Below the pieces are notes generated by a model. The model saw nothing but the letters and a program-made list of their open reading frames with translations, was not told the origin of the DNA and made no database searches. The translations under genes and the position numbers were made by a program. Below are positions 8,726 to 17,975 of a stretch of 64,000 nt of DNA, in pieces. Each line of letters begins with the position of its first letter. Within the stretch, counting starts at the first letter, position 1. The DNA comes from DATKHR01 sp036557365 (GTDB taxonomy: Bacteria; Acidobacteriota; Vicinamibacteria; Vicinamibacterales; CAVVIG01): NCBI GenBank assembly GCA_036557365.1, contig DATBHR010000080.1, forward strand, positions 1-64,000, written 5' to 3'.

Positions 8726-10572
8726 GCGTCCGTTCTCTGCGATCGATGCTGGTTGCCGCAGCTATCGCTGCGGTCATCTCGACGCTTCAGGCGCAGGTCA
8801 CCGCGCCGCCCCAGGACCTCGAGCATCCGCAAGGGACGAACGCCGGCATCTTCCTGTTCACGGGGCGATGCGCGAGCTGTCACGACGCCAGGAAAGATGG
8901 CGCGCCGGATCGCTACACCCTCAACCGGCGCACGCCCGAAGAAGTGCTCGCGTCGATGACCACCGGATCGATGTCCCGCTTTGCGGCTGGTTTGACGGAA
9001 TACGAGAAGCGGGTGATCGCCGTGTACGTCGGCGGCCGGCCGCTGGGGTCGTCAGCGTCGGGCGATGCGGCCTCGATGAAGAACCGCTGCGCGAGCGCGC
9101 CACCGTTCCAACCGTCCGCGCGCGGCTCGTGGAACGGCTGGGGGAGCGACGGCGACAACTCGAGGTTTCAGCCGGCCCCAGGCATCTCACCCGAGGACGT
9201 GCCGAAGCTCACGCTCAGGTGGGCATTTGGATTTCCTGGCGGCAACTCCGCATACGGGCAACCCACCGTCGTCGGCAATCGGGTGTTCGTCGGCGCCGAC
9301 ACCGGGTTTGTGTACTCGCTGGATGCGCAGACTGGATGCGTGCACTGGTCATTTCGCGCGGCGGCCGGCGTCCGCACCGCGATCAGCGTCGGCGACGGAA
9401 AAGGCGCGCACCGTTTCCTTGGCTACTTCGGCGACGTGAAGGGAAACGTGTACGCCGTCGACGCCGAGACGGGAACGCAGGTCTGGAAAGAGCGGATCGA
9501 CACGCATCCGGTGGCGCGCGTCACCGGCGCACCGGTGCTCGCGGCGGGGCGGTTGTACGTGCCGATGTCGTCGCTCGAGGAGTCCGGCGCCGGCAATCCG
9601 AGCTATCCATGCTGTACGTTCCGCGGCGGCGTGATCGCGTACGACGCGATCACCGGTCGCCGGCTGTGGAAGTCGTACACGATTCAGCAGGAGCCGGTCC
9701 CGCTGAAAAAGACGTCGAAGGGGACGCAGCTGTGGGGGCCTGCCGGCGCCGGCGTCTGGTCGTCGCCAACCGTTGACTTGAAGCGCCGTGCCGTCTACGT
9801 CGCGACCGGCAATGCCTACACGGAGCCGGCGGCGGAAGCGTCCGATGCGTTGATCGCCTTCGACCTCGACACAGGCGCGAGGCGCTGGACGAAGCAGGTG
9901 ATGTCGAACGACGCGTACGTGCGCGACTGCCCGGGCAAGTACCGGCCGAACGTGCCGACCGAGAACAAGTCGGAAACGTGTCCCGACGATCTGGGACCCG
10001 ACATGGACTTCGGCAACGCGCCGATCCTTCGTTCGCTCCCGAACGGCCGCTCGCTCATCGTCATCGGACAGAAGGACGGCCATGCGTGGGCGGTCGATCC
10101 CGATCAGAAAGGCGCCGTCGTCTGGAGCCGCCAGGTTGGACTCGGCATCGACGGCGGCGGCGGCGCGATCATGTGGGGATCGGCCGCGGACGATCGACTC
10201 GCCTACTTCCCGATCGTGCGCAGCAGCCAACCGCTCGGCCTTGCGGCTCTCGGCCTCGAGAACGGCGAGGTGGCCTGGCGCGCGGTCCCGTCTGTCGGCG
10301 GCGCGGCGCCGCCGACGGTGGTTCCCGGCGTTGTGTTCTTTGGGTCGATCGACGGTGTGGTTTACGCGTACTCGACCGCCGACGGAAAAGCGCTGTGGCA
10401 GTACGACACCGCCCGCTCGTTCGAGACCGTCAACGGTGTCGCCGCGACCGGCGGGACGATCAACTCCGCCGGACCGATCGTCGCTGGCGGGATGCTGTTC
10501 GTGCCGTCGGGCTATTCAGATCTCGGCGCAGGCGCGCGGGGCAACGTGCTGCTTGCGTTCGGCACGCGGTGA
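8722..10572 (+). CDS. Cytochrome c-PQQ dehydrogenase fusion (polyvinyl-alcohol dehydrogenase-like)
   Basis: 616 residues: signal peptide, a small cytochrome c domain with one CASCH haem site near residue 52, then an eight-bladed PQQ-type propeller with WxF/LYxx blade motifs (VYSLDAQTG, VYAVDAETG, VIAYDAITG, LIAFDLDTG, VYAYSTADG). A PCC pair near residue 295 resembles the vicinal disulphide of quinoprotein alcohol dehydrogenases. The order haem-then-propeller and the YPCCTF segment resemble cytochrome-linked polyvinyl alcohol dehydrogenases; the true substrate is unknown. Electrons would pass from PQQ to its own haem and perhaps on to the upstream pentahaem cytochrome. The TTG start overlaps the previous stop (TTGA); ATG at 8746 is the alternative, still leaving a signal peptide. 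Confidence 0.82.
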   Translation: MSVRSLRSMLVAAAIAAVISTLQAQVTAPPQDLEHPQGTNAGIFLFTGRCASCHDARKDGAPDRYTLNRRTPEEVLASMTTGSMSRFAAGLTEYEKRVIAVYVGGRPLGSSASGDAASMKNRCASAPPFQPSARGSWNGWGSDGDNSRFQPAPGISPEDVPKLTLRWAFGFPGGNSAYGQPTVVGNRVFVGADTGFVYSLDAQTGCVHWSFRAAAGVRTAISVGDGKGAHRFLGYFGDVKGNVYAVDAETGTQVWKERIDTHPVARVTGAPVLAAGRLYVPMSSLEESGAGNPSYPCCTFRGGVIAYDAITGRRLWKSYTIQQEPVPLKKTSKGTQLWGPAGAGVWSSPTVDLKRRAVYVATGNAYTEPAAEASDALIAFDLDTGARRWTKQVMSNDAYVRDCPGKYRPNVPTENKSETCPDDLGPDMDFGNAPILRSLPNGRSLIVIGQKDGHAWAVDPDQKGAVVWSRQVGLGIDGGGGAIMWGSAADDRLAYFPIVRSSQPLGLAALGLENGEVAWRAVPSVGGAAPPTVVPGVVFFGSIDGVVYAYSTADGKALWQYDTARSFETVNGVAATGGTINSAGPIVAGGMLFVPSGYSDLGAGARGNVLLAFGTR

Positions 10573-10585
10573 CGCGCCAGCCTTC

Positions 10586-12040
10586 TCACGGCGTCCGATC
10601 GCGCGGCTTGCCCTCAGCCGCTGGTCCACCCTTGTAAACGACGCCGTCCTTGACGACGATCTCGACGTGCGACAGCGCGGTGATGTCGAACAGCGGATTG
10701 CCGTTGACGACGATGATGTCGGCAATTTTGCCGGCCTCGATCGATCCAAGATCGCGCGCCTTGCCGATGATTTGCGCGTTGACGCGCGTCGCCGCGGCAA
10801 TCGCGCGCATCGGCGTCATGCCCATGTCCACGTGGACCTTGATTTCCCGCCAGAGTGCCTCGCTGTGAAAATTCATCGGCGTGCCCGAGTCGGTCCCCAT
10901 GCCCATCACGGCCCCTGACTCGATGAATTGCTTCACGCCGCGCTCCCGGAACAGCATCTCGCGATCGGTGCGCTGAAAGTAGCCGAGCGTCCACCAGTTC
11001 TTGAGCGAATTCTGCACCTCCGCGTAGATCTCGGGCCCGAACGCCCTCTTGAGATCCGGATCCTGAAGGCGCTCCGGAAAATCCGCTGTGTCCTGATAGA
11101 GCCAGGCGCGGTGCGCGGCGGTCACGACGACCGGCCGCCCTGCGTTGACGATGTCGGTGATGAGCTCCTTGCTGTACGGCGGTGCGGTGCCGGCCGAACC
11201 CACGTGCTGGAGTACGTCGACGCCGGCTTCGAGCGCGTGGCGGACATCGGTCTCGGCGTACACATGGGCGTAGACGCGCAGCTGATGCCGGTGAGCCGCA
11301 TCCACGATCGCTTTGTAGTCCTCCGCTGTCAGTCCCGCGTGTGCCTTGATGTGATCGACGCCCGCCGCGGCAAGCCGTTCGACGTCCTGCGCCGCTTCGG
11401 CGGCAGACGAAATGCTGAAGCCGCCGAATCCGACCTGCATCGCGCCCGATACGGCGGCACCGGTCAGACGCGCGATCCACGGGCCGCTGACGAAGGTCCG
11501 CGTCCCGACGACATCACCCTTGTTGATGCGGTCGCGTATGCTCAGGCTCGCTTTCAGCGGCGCGCCGAGATCGATCGTGGTCGTCACGCCGGCCATCAGC
11601 AGCTGACGCGCGGAAATCTCCATGACGCGCGTGAGCATCGCGTCGCCGCCATGACTGTTGATCCACGGGAACCAGGTGTCGTAGCTTCCGTGGCCGAGCA
11701 CGATCAGATGGCCGTGCGTCTCGATCAGGCCTGGCAGCATGACGCGACCGCTGGTGTCGATGACCGTTGCGTCCGCAGGAATCTTCACTTCCGATGCCGG
11801 GCCGACGGAAACGATGCGGCCGGCATCGATCAGAACGGCGGCGTGATGAATCGGCGGGACCTCGTATCCCGTCAGCAGCATTCCGCCGACGAGCGCGAGC
11901 TTCCGGGCCGTCTGCGGCGCGCGTGGTGATGCCGGCTGCTGCGTTGTCGCCGTCGTCGTCCAGACCGCGGTGAGCGCGGCCGCCAGCAGGAGTGCCTTCG
12001 CCGTTCGGAAGCGCCTGCGATGCAGCTGGAGCTGATTCAT
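10586..12040 (-). CDS. Secreted metal-dependent amidohydrolase (imidazolonepropionase-like)
   Basis: 484 residues with an N-terminal signal peptide (basic start, hydrophobic core, Ala-rich end near residue 35). The amidohydrolase fold is supported by the HxH metal motif in ETHGHL, a candidate carboxylated lysine in DHIKAHAGL, later metal histidines in VYAHVYAE and LQHVG, and the catalytic aspartate in GTDSGTP. The residue pattern fits the COG1228 group, whose members cleave cyclic amides or dipeptides; substrate cannot be read from sequence. It converges on the PQQ dehydrogenase with only 13 bases between the stops. Confidence 0.85.
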   Translation of the reverse strand: MNQLQLHRRRFRTAKALLLAAALTAVWTTTATTQQPASPRAPQTARKLALVGGMLLTGYEVPPIHHAAVLIDAGRIVSVGPASEVKIPADATVIDTSGRVMLPGLIETHGHLIVLGHGSYDTWFPWINSHGGDAMLTRVMEISARQLLMAGVTTTIDLGAPLKASLSIRDRINKGDVVGTRTFVSGPWIARLTGAAVSGAMQVGFGGFSISSAAEAAQDVERLAAAGVDHIKAHAGLTAEDYKAIVDAAHRHQLRVYAHVYAETDVRHALEAGVDVLQHVGSAGTAPPYSKELITDIVNAGRPVVVTAAHRAWLYQDTADFPERLQDPDLKRAFGPEIYAEVQNSLKNWWTLGYFQRTDREMLFRERGVKQFIESGAVMGMGTDSGTPMNFHSEALWREIKVHVDMGMTPMRAIAAATRVNAQIIGKARDLGSIEAGKIADIIVVNGNPLFDITALSHVEIVVKDGVVYKGGPAAEGKPRDRTP

Positions 12041-12121
12041 GCGCGCATCCTAACGCGGCCGCGATCGAATCTCCACTGGTTATGGAGAGCGGACGTGCTA
12101 TCGTCGCGCCGCGGAGGCCTG

Positions 12122-12652
12122 ATGTCACCGGATCGGAATCATCGGACGCATCGCGGAGCCAGATGGACTGTGCGCGGGATCATGCTGGCGCTGTTGATCG
12201 CCGCTGCGGGATCGGTGGACGCCGAGACCCTCGTCGGACGCTGGCGTCTGCTGGCCGCCGAAGATCTGCGAAGCGACGGGACCGTGGCGCGATATCCATG
12301 GGGCAGAAATCCGGCGGGATCGATCGTCGTCGAGGGCGGCTCCTGCTATCTGCAGATCATGTCGAGCGATACGCCGTCGTTTTCGACGGGGACCGCGTCC
12401 GTTGGTGATCAGATGAAAGCCGCGCTGCTGACGACGTACATCGCCTACAGCGGCCCATGCACGGTGGACGATGCGGCGGGAGTCGTGACGCTGAAGGTTG
12501 AAGCGGCGTGGCGACCCGACTACGTCGGGACCGAACAAAAGCGATTCTTCCGCTTCGAGCAGGGCAAACTGCTGTTCGGCCCTGCGCCGCACTCGTTGCG
12601 AGGCACCGGCGAGCCGTTGACGCGGCGTCTCACGCTCGAACGCGCTCGCTGA
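12122..12652 (+). CDS. Secreted lipocalin-like domain protein
   Basis: 176 residues. GGAGG at 12113 lies 4-5 bases before the ATG, deciding the start; the frame is open further upstream without a better site. A signal-type segment (residues ~19-35, ending VDAE) precedes a lipocalin-like domain: ETLVGRWRLLA, a strand pattern with GSIVVEGG, and a C-terminal FFRFEQGKLLF. Proteins of this type (Lipocalin_5-like) are small beta-barrels often found beside dehydrogenases and dioxygenases; ligands are unknown. Confidence 0.72.
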   Translation: MSPDRNHRTHRGARWTVRGIMLALLIAAAGSVDAETLVGRWRLLAAEDLRSDGTVARYPWGRNPAGSIVVEGGSCYLQIMSSDTPSFSTGTASVGDQMKAALLTTYIAYSGPCTVDDAAGVVTLKVEAAWRPDYVGTEQKRFFRFEQGKLLFGPAPHSLRGTGEPLTRRLTLERAR

Positions 12653-12712
12653 GGTATATATCGCGGTCCTCGGCGATAAAATCGGGATCGCGTCCTTCAG
12701 GGAGTCGATGTC

Positions 12713-12763
12713 ATGACGACTTCGAGCGGTTCGCAGCCGTCGCTCTACGAGGCACCGATATGA
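12713..12763 (+). CDS. Possible 16-residue leader peptide coupled to the sugar dehydrogenase
   Basis: An ATG with AGGGAG eight bases upstream opens a 16-codon frame (MTTSSGSQPSLYEAPI) whose TGA overlaps the ATG of the following dehydrogenase (ATATGA). This is ordered like a translationally coupled leader. It is very short, so chance cannot be excluded, and no amino-acid run typical of attenuation is present. Confidence 0.3.
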   Translation: MTTSSGSQPSLYEAPI

Positions 12764-13998
12764 GACGAATAGTCACCACGTGCGCCATTGCCGGAGTTGG
12801 ATTGCTGTCCGTGTTCCTCTATGCTCAGACGCGCCGTTCGTTCGAGAAATTTACGGTCGAGGGTCAGCCCATCGACAAGCGAGCGCCTGAGCTCGATACC
12901 GACCACGCGGTGTTTCCGGGACAGACGCACGCGCCGTATCACAAGACGACGGACGTTGCGGTCGCCACGATCGCGGAGGGACTCGACAACCCGTGGGCTG
13001 TCGATCTGCTGCCGAGCGGACGTTTTCTCATCTCGGAGAAGCCGGGCCGCTTTCGTATCCTGAACAAAGATGGTTCGGCCCTGCACACCATCACGGCCAA
13101 CATGCCGCCGGTGTACTACCGCGGGCAAGCGGGACTCCTCGACGTCGAGCTCGACCGCGACTTCGCGACGAATCACAGAATCTTCTTCGTCTACATGCGC
13201 ATCGTCGACGCCGACACATGCGTGCAGGCGATAGACAGCGCGATATTGGACGAGAACGGCGGCACGATCTCGAACGTGCGCACCATTTTCCAGGGCACAC
13301 CCTTCACCAATCATGCGGTCAGTCAGACCGGTGCACGCATCGCCGTCGATCCGAAGGACGGCAATCTGTTCGTCTCGCTGGGCGATCGGTCCACCGGGGA
13401 TCCGATTCCGCTGCAGGCGCAGGACAAGACCAGGTATCTGGGCAAGATCATCCACATCACGACAGAGGGAAAGGCGGCACCGGACAATCCGTCGATGGGA
13501 CTGCCGGAAGTCTGGACGATGGGGCATCGGACGCCGCAGGGACTGACGTTCGCGCCCGACGGACGGCTGTGGGAGATCGAACATGGTCCGCGCGGCGGCG
13601 ACGAGCTGAATCTCATCGAGAAGGGGAAGAACTATGGCTGGCCGGTGATCGTGCACGGCATCAACTATCCCGGCACGAAGATCGGCGACGCCATCGTCGA
13701 GAAGGCGGGGCTCGAACAGCCGCGTTATTTCTGGGATCCGGTCATCGCACCATCGGGATTGGCGTTCTATCATGGCGACCTCTTCCCGAAGTGGAAGACC
13801 AGCGTGCTCGTCGGCGGCCTCGCCGGCCAGGCGATTTTCCGTCTCGAGCTGAGCAAGGACGACAAAGTCGTCAACGAGGAAGCGCTGCTCGCGGATCTCA
13901 ACGAGCGGATTCGCGACGTGCGCGTCTTTCAGGATGGCGCGGTCTACGTGCTGACCGACGGCGGCCGCGGCAGGTTGCTGAAGCTCACGCCGAAGTAG
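12760..13998 (+). CDS. PQQ-dependent sugar dehydrogenase (glucose/sorbosone dehydrogenase family)
   Basis: 412 residues. The N-terminus is a signal peptide (MRRIVTTCAIAGVGLLSVFLYAQ). The mature part is a six-bladed GSDH propeller: GLDNPWAVDLLPSGRFLISE, GLLDVELDRDF, VSQTGARIAVDPKDGNLFVSLGD, MGHRTPQGLTF, WEIEHGPRGGDELN, NYGWPV, and the final VYVLTDGGRGRLLKL are the usual landmarks, including the catalytic-type histidine just before the PQGL motif. It oxidises aldose sugars in the periplasm with PQQ. The ATG at 12760 follows GAGG by six bases; an in-frame extension to 12508 lies inside the lipocalin gene. It is 29 bases ahead of an MFS transporter on the same strand. Confidence 0.88.
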   Translation: MRRIVTTCAIAGVGLLSVFLYAQTRRSFEKFTVEGQPIDKRAPELDTDHAVFPGQTHAPYHKTTDVAVATIAEGLDNPWAVDLLPSGRFLISEKPGRFRILNKDGSALHTITANMPPVYYRGQAGLLDVELDRDFATNHRIFFVYMRIVDADTCVQAIDSAILDENGGTISNVRTIFQGTPFTNHAVSQTGARIAVDPKDGNLFVSLGDRSTGDPIPLQAQDKTRYLGKIIHITTEGKAAPDNPSMGLPEVWTMGHRTPQGLTFAPDGRLWEIEHGPRGGDELNLIEKGKNYGWPVIVHGINYPGTKIGDAIVEKAGLEQPRYFWDPVIAPSGLAFYHGDLFPKWKTSVLVGGLAGQAIFRLELSKDDKVVNEEALLADLNERIRDVRVFQDGAVYVLTDGGRGRLLKLTPK

Positions 13999-14027
13999 CG
14001 ACGTGCAGCGACCAACGATCGACCGGC

Positions 14028-15323
14028 ATGACGCGCACGGCTGACACGCCCGGCTCCACGATCAAGGTCCGGCATCTCATCCTGCTCGCGCTCTGCGCGA
14101 TGTACTTCGTGTCGTACGTCGATCGCGTGAACATTTCGGTTGCGGCGCCCGCCATCCGCGACGCCTTCGGTCTGACGCCAATCCAGCTCGGATTCATCTT
14201 TTCGGCGTTCGCATATCCCTATGCCGCGCTGCAAATCCCGGGCGGCTGGCTGGCGGACAAGTTCGGGCCGCGCGTCGTGCTCGCGTCGCTGAGCACCATC
14301 TGGGCCATCGGAACCGTTCTCACCGGACTGTCGTGGGGCGTGGCGTCGTTCGTCGCGTTCCGCTTTCTCGTTGGCGTGGGTGAGGGCGGCGCCTTCCCGA
14401 CGGCGACGCGCGCGTTCACGTGGTGGCTGCCTGTTCGCGAACGCGGGTTCGCGCAGGGCCTCACGCACAGCTTCGCGCGGCTCGGCAGCGTCGTGACGCC
14501 GCCGATCGTCGTCGCCATCGGCGCGCGCTACGGATGGCGCATGTCATTCTTCGTGCTTGGCGCCGCGAGCGCGGCGTGGACGGTGGTCTGGCTCTTCGTG
14601 TTCACCGACACGCCGGACAATCATCGTTGGATCACGCCGCTCGCACTGGCCGAGATTCGGGATGGCGGTGCTCCCGCGCGCGGCGTGCGCGAAGCGACTC
14701 CGTGGAAGCAGATCATCAACCGCATGTGGCTCGTCACGCTGGTTGACTTCTGCTATGGCTGGTCGTTGTGGGTCTTCCTCACGTGGCTGCCGTCGTATCT
14801 GTCTGACGCGCGCGGCTTCAAGCTCGGACAACTGGCGCTGATGACGACGCTGCCGGCGTTCGCCGGAATGGTGGGCGATCTCACGGGCGGATTGCTGTCG
14901 GACGGGATCTTCCGTCGAACGGGCGACCTTCGTCTCGCGAGGCGCGCCGTCATCGCCGCCGGACTCGGCGGCGCGTCTCTTTTCATGGTTCCCGCCGTCG
15001 TGGCGGCGAGCGCGCTGACGGCGGTGATGTTGCTGGCGGGCGCGTTCTTCTTCCTCGAGCTGACGAATGCCGCGCTCTGGTCGCTGGCGCTCGACATCGC
15101 CGGAGAGCACGCCGGAACCGCCGGCGGCATCATGAACACCGGTTTCGGCGTCGCCGGCATGATCTCGCCCGTCGTCGTCGGCGCGCTGGTGTTGCGGACG
15201 GGAGGCTACGAGTATCCGCTGCTGTTGTCCGCCGCGCTCCTGCTGCTCGGCGCGATCTGCTCGTGGCAGATCGATCCGACGGCGACGTTGCAATCGTTTC
15301 CCGCATCCAGGGTTCCTGCATGA
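14028..15323 (+). CDS. MFS transporter, anion:cation symporter (ACS) type
   Basis: 431 residues with twelve predicted hydrophobic segments. The signature YVDRVNISVAAP after helix 1 and GWLADKFGPR in the loop between helices 2 and 3 are typical of the hexuronate/galactonate/phthalate ACS group, so an organic anion (sugar acid or aromatic acid) is a likely substrate. The TGA overlaps the start of the TauD-type dioxygenase (ATGA); the pair could import and oxidise one compound. The ATG at 14028 is chosen because the long upstream extension of this frame is antisense-like arginine-rich shadow of the dehydrogenase gene. Confidence 0.87.
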   Translation: MTRTADTPGSTIKVRHLILLALCAMYFVSYVDRVNISVAAPAIRDAFGLTPIQLGFIFSAFAYPYAALQIPGGWLADKFGPRVVLASLSTIWAIGTVLTGLSWGVASFVAFRFLVGVGEGGAFPTATRAFTWWLPVRERGFAQGLTHSFARLGSVVTPPIVVAIGARYGWRMSFFVLGAASAAWTVVWLFVFTDTPDNHRWITPLALAEIRDGGAPARGVREATPWKQIINRMWLVTLVDFCYGWSLWVFLTWLPSYLSDARGFKLGQLALMTTLPAFAGMVGDLTGGLLSDGIFRRTGDLRLARRAVIAAGLGGASLFMVPAVVAASALTAVMLLAGAFFFLELTNAALWSLALDIAGEHAGTAGGIMNTGFGVAGMISPVVVGALVLRTGGYEYPLLLSAALLLLGAICSWQIDPTATLQSFPASRVPA

Positions 15324-16213
15324 GCGACGCGAGCATTACGCCGATGCAGATCGAGAAGACGGATGCCGTGCTCGGCGCCAAGGTCGGCGGAATCGATCTG
15401 CGCCATCTCGACCCGTCCGCGTTCGACGCGATTCACCGCGCGTGGCTCGATCACCAGGTGCTGGTGTTCAGGGATCTGGACCTGACGGATGCGGATCTCG
15501 TCGCCTTCAGCCGCCGCTTTGGCAATCTCGACGAAGCGCCCGTCCAGGAAACCGGTCGTCGCTTCGTCGTCGGACACCCGGAAATCTACGTCGTCTCGAA
15601 CGTCGTCGAGAACGGCGTGGCGATCGGCAGTCTCGGCTCGGGTGAAGCCGTCTGGCATACCGACATGTCGTACCTGCCGAATCCTCCGAAAGCGAGCGCG
15701 CTGTACGCGATCGAAGTGCCGGCGGAGGGCGGCGATACCAGCTTCTGCTCGATGTACGCCGCCTGGGATCAGCTTCCCGATCGATTGCAGCGGAAGATTG
15801 CGCCGCTTCGCGTGAAGCACGACGGCACGTACAACAGCGGCGGTTACGTGCGCGAGGGCGTGACGCCGACCGACGATCCCAGGAAGTCACCGGGCGTGCT
15901 GCATCCCATCGTGTATGTCCATCCGGAGACCGGCCGACGTGCGCTCTATCTCGGCCGGCGTCGCAACGCGTACATCGAAGGGCTGCCGCTCGACGAATCG
16001 AACGCGCTGCTCGACGAGGTGTGGGCGTCAGCAACGCGCGACGAGCACACGTGGCGTCATCGATGGCGTGCCGGCGATCTCGTGCTCTGGGACAACCGCT
16101 GCACGATGCACCGGCGCGATGCGTTCGATCCGTCTGCGCGCCGCGTCATGCACCGGACTCAGATTCGCGCGGGCGCCCTCACGCCGTCGTCGCCCACTTC
16201 AGCCCCTCGCTGA
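15320..16213 (+). CDS. TauD/TfdA family Fe(II)/2-oxoglutarate-dependent dioxygenase
   Basis: 297 residues. The iron-binding HxD is in VWHTDMSY (about residues 113-117) and the distal histidine in a C-terminal MHRRDAF; a following arginine (RRVMHRT) fits the 2-oxoglutarate carboxylate ligand. The family hydroxylates taurine, alkyl sulfates, phenoxyacids and similar small acids. The start overlaps the transporter stop, so it is likely translated with it. The last 35 bases overlap the 3' end of the convergent hydrolase gene. Substrate cannot be set, but an anion delivered by the upstream ACS transporter is a fair inference. Confidence 0.88.
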   Translation: MSDASITPMQIEKTDAVLGAKVGGIDLRHLDPSAFDAIHRAWLDHQVLVFRDLDLTDADLVAFSRRFGNLDEAPVQETGRRFVVGHPEIYVVSNVVENGVAIGSLGSGEAVWHTDMSYLPNPPKASALYAIEVPAEGGDTSFCSMYAAWDQLPDRLQRKIAPLRVKHDGTYNSGGYVREGVTPTDDPRKSPGVLHPIVYVHPETGRRALYLGRRRNAYIEGLPLDESNALLDEVWASATRDEHTWRHRWRAGDLVLWDNRCTMHRRDAFDPSARRVMHRTQIRAGALTPSSPTSAPR

Positions 16214-16946
16214 CGACGGCGGGCGGCATCTCATGCCGTCCGTCGAACTCGCGGAACGTGACGTCGTAGCCCATCGACGTGAGCCTCGGCACGATGACCC
16301 GACTGCACTGATCGATCGGCAGGATCCTGTCCGACAGGCCGTGCGACACGAAGACGTGCGGATGCCCGTGCGGCGGCGCGCTGACGACGAATCCCGGCGA
16401 GAACGCGAGGACCCGCGAGAAGAGGTCGCCGTTCGCGAGCCCGAGAGAGATCGCGTAGGAGGCACCGTCCGAGAAGCCGCCGATGACGACGCGCGCCGGA
16501 TCGATGGCGGCGTGCTCGAAGACGTATTGCAGCGCGCGGTTGAGGTATTCGACGTCCGCTCCGAATCCGTCGCGGATGGCGTCCCACGTGGTGTCGCGCG
16601 AGTCTGGAGCGAGCACGATGATTCCGGCCTGATCGGCTGCCGCGCCGATGCGGCGGAGCATGCCCGCACCGTTCTGCGTCGCGCCGTGGAGGAAGAGCAG
16701 CAGCGGAGCCGCGCCACGCGGCAGAACCGCGGGCACCTGAATCAACCCGTCGCGATCGCCGCCAAGCCCGAGCGGTCCACTCTCGAGTGAGGTCGCAACA
16801 CCCGCACCGGGACGCGCGCTCAGGTGTCCGTCGCTCGACGGCGCTTTGGTGGAGACGACGCACGCCTCGAGGACCGTCGCGGCGAACAGGCCGCCGACGG
16901 TTGTGCCGAAGCCGCGCCTCGTGATTCGCGTGTCGTCCTTGGGCAT
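16179..16946 (-). CDS. Tat-exported alpha/beta hydrolase (phospholipase/carboxylesterase-like)
   Basis: 255 residues from the ATG at 16946. TRRGFG at residues 9-14 is a twin-arginine signal and VLEAC ending at Cys29 a possible lipobox. The hydrolase core has the oxyanion segment LLFLHGATQN, nucleophile elbow GFSDG, acid in GLSDRILPID and histidine in DGRHEMP, giving a complete triad. It resembles small esterases of the phospholipase/carboxylesterase and polyhydroxyalkanoate depolymerase groups. The in-frame extension to 17063 would place the Tat motif internally. It begins seven bases after the stop of the amidohydrolase at 16954, so the two form an operon. Confidence 0.85.
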   Translation of the reverse strand: MPKDDTRITRRGFGTTVGGLFAATVLEACVVSTKAPSSDGHLSARPGAGVATSLESGPLGLGGDRDGLIQVPAVLPRGAAPLLLFLHGATQNGAGMLRRIGAAADQAGIIVLAPDSRDTTWDAIRDGFGADVEYLNRALQYVFEHAAIDPARVVIGGFSDGASYAISLGLANGDLFSRVLAFSPGFVVSAPPHGHPHVFVSHGLSDRILPIDQCSRVIVPRLTSMGYDVTFREFDGRHEMPPAVVSEGLKWATTA

Positions 16947-16953
16947 CGGTTGA

Positions 16954-17964
16954 CTACGCTCCGAATCGCGGGAACAGCCGGACGGCGTTCTCACGATCGA
17001 TCGCGTCAAGGTCGGCGTCCGTGAACTGGCCAAGATCGCTGAGCGTCTTCGCGACGGCCGCACTCGTGCCGCCGGGAGGAAAGTCGGTTCCGAACAGAAT
17101 CTGCGTCGCCGGGACGAGCTCGCGAAGCGATGCCACGGCCCCGCGATTCGCTGCGCCGGCGAGGTCGTAGGAGAAGCGCTTCAGCTCGTAGAGGAAACCG
17201 TGCGGCAACGCGTCGGTGGCGTTGCGAGAGGCGCCGTCGATCCGGCCGGCCAGAAACGGCACGCTCCCGCCCGCGTGCGACCAGATGAACCGGATGTTCG
17301 GAAATCGCGCGGCATCGCCGCTGAAGCACACGCCCATAATCGCGCGCGTCGTATCGGTGCCGTACTCGATGCTGCCTGGACCGACGTTCGGTGCGTAGTC
17401 GAGATGGCGGCAGCAGTCTGCTGCGGTCGGATGAACGGCCACGACGGCGCGCCGGCGATTGAGCTCCTCCATCACGGGACGGAATGCGGCGTTGCCGAGC
17501 CACTTGTCGCCGTAGCTGGTCATGAGCCCGACGCCATCGGCCTTGATGGTGTCGTAGGCGTACGCGATTTCCGCGAGCGTCGCGTCGACGTCCGGCAACG
17601 GCATTGCCGCGAACAGCCCGAATCGTTTCGGATGGTCGGCAACGAGCTTCGCGCCGTACTCGTTGCACGCGCGCGCGAGCCGCCGTGTCTGCGCAGCATC
17701 GCCGAACCAGAGGCCTGGGTTCGTGATCGAGACGATCGCCGCGTCTACGCCTCCGCGATCCATGTCGTCGATCGACTGCTGCGCGGTCCATCGCGTGTTG
17801 GCGGGCTGGAGCAGCGGACGGCCGCGGACCTCGGCAATCCACGCGGGCGGCGCGAAGTGGTGATGCACATCGATGCGTCCGCCACTCGTAGCGGTCCGCA
17901 CAAGGCCGACGCCGAGCGTCGCCAGCGACGCCGTGAGGAATGCGCGGCGATCGAGAACGGCCAT
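16954..17964 (-). CDS. Tat-exported amidohydrolase (Amidohydrolase_2, ACMSD-like fold)
   Basis: 336 residues. A DRRAFLTAS twin-arginine signal is followed by the metal motif RIDVHHHFAPP (residues ~30-40), a histidine in VAVHPTAAD, another in FIWSHAGGSVP and the late aspartate in LFGTDFPPGG, matching decarboxylase/hydrolase members of Amidohydrolase_2. Reaction unknown. It is first in a two-gene operon with the esterase-like gene downstream. A TATAAT lies only 11 bases before the start (17976-17981), so the leader would be very short. Confidence 0.87.
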   Translation of the reverse strand: MAVLDRRAFLTASLATLGVGLVRTATSGGRIDVHHHFAPPAWIAEVRGRPLLQPANTRWTAQQSIDDMDRGGVDAAIVSITNPGLWFGDAAQTRRLARACNEYGAKLVADHPKRFGLFAAMPLPDVDATLAEIAYAYDTIKADGVGLMTSYGDKWLGNAAFRPVMEELNRRRAVVAVHPTAADCCRHLDYAPNVGPGSIEYGTDTTRAIMGVCFSGDAARFPNIRFIWSHAGGSVPFLAGRIDGASRNATDALPHGFLYELKRFSYDLAGAANRGAVASLRELVPATQILFGTDFPPGGTSAAVAKTLSDLGQFTDADLDAIDRENAVRLFPRFGA

Positions 17965-17975
17965 CGACGCGGCAC

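Noticed and set aside
12508..12759. N-terminal extension of the sugar dehydrogenase into the lipocalin gene
   Set aside because: Would place the signal peptide internally; ATG 12760 has a ribosome site.
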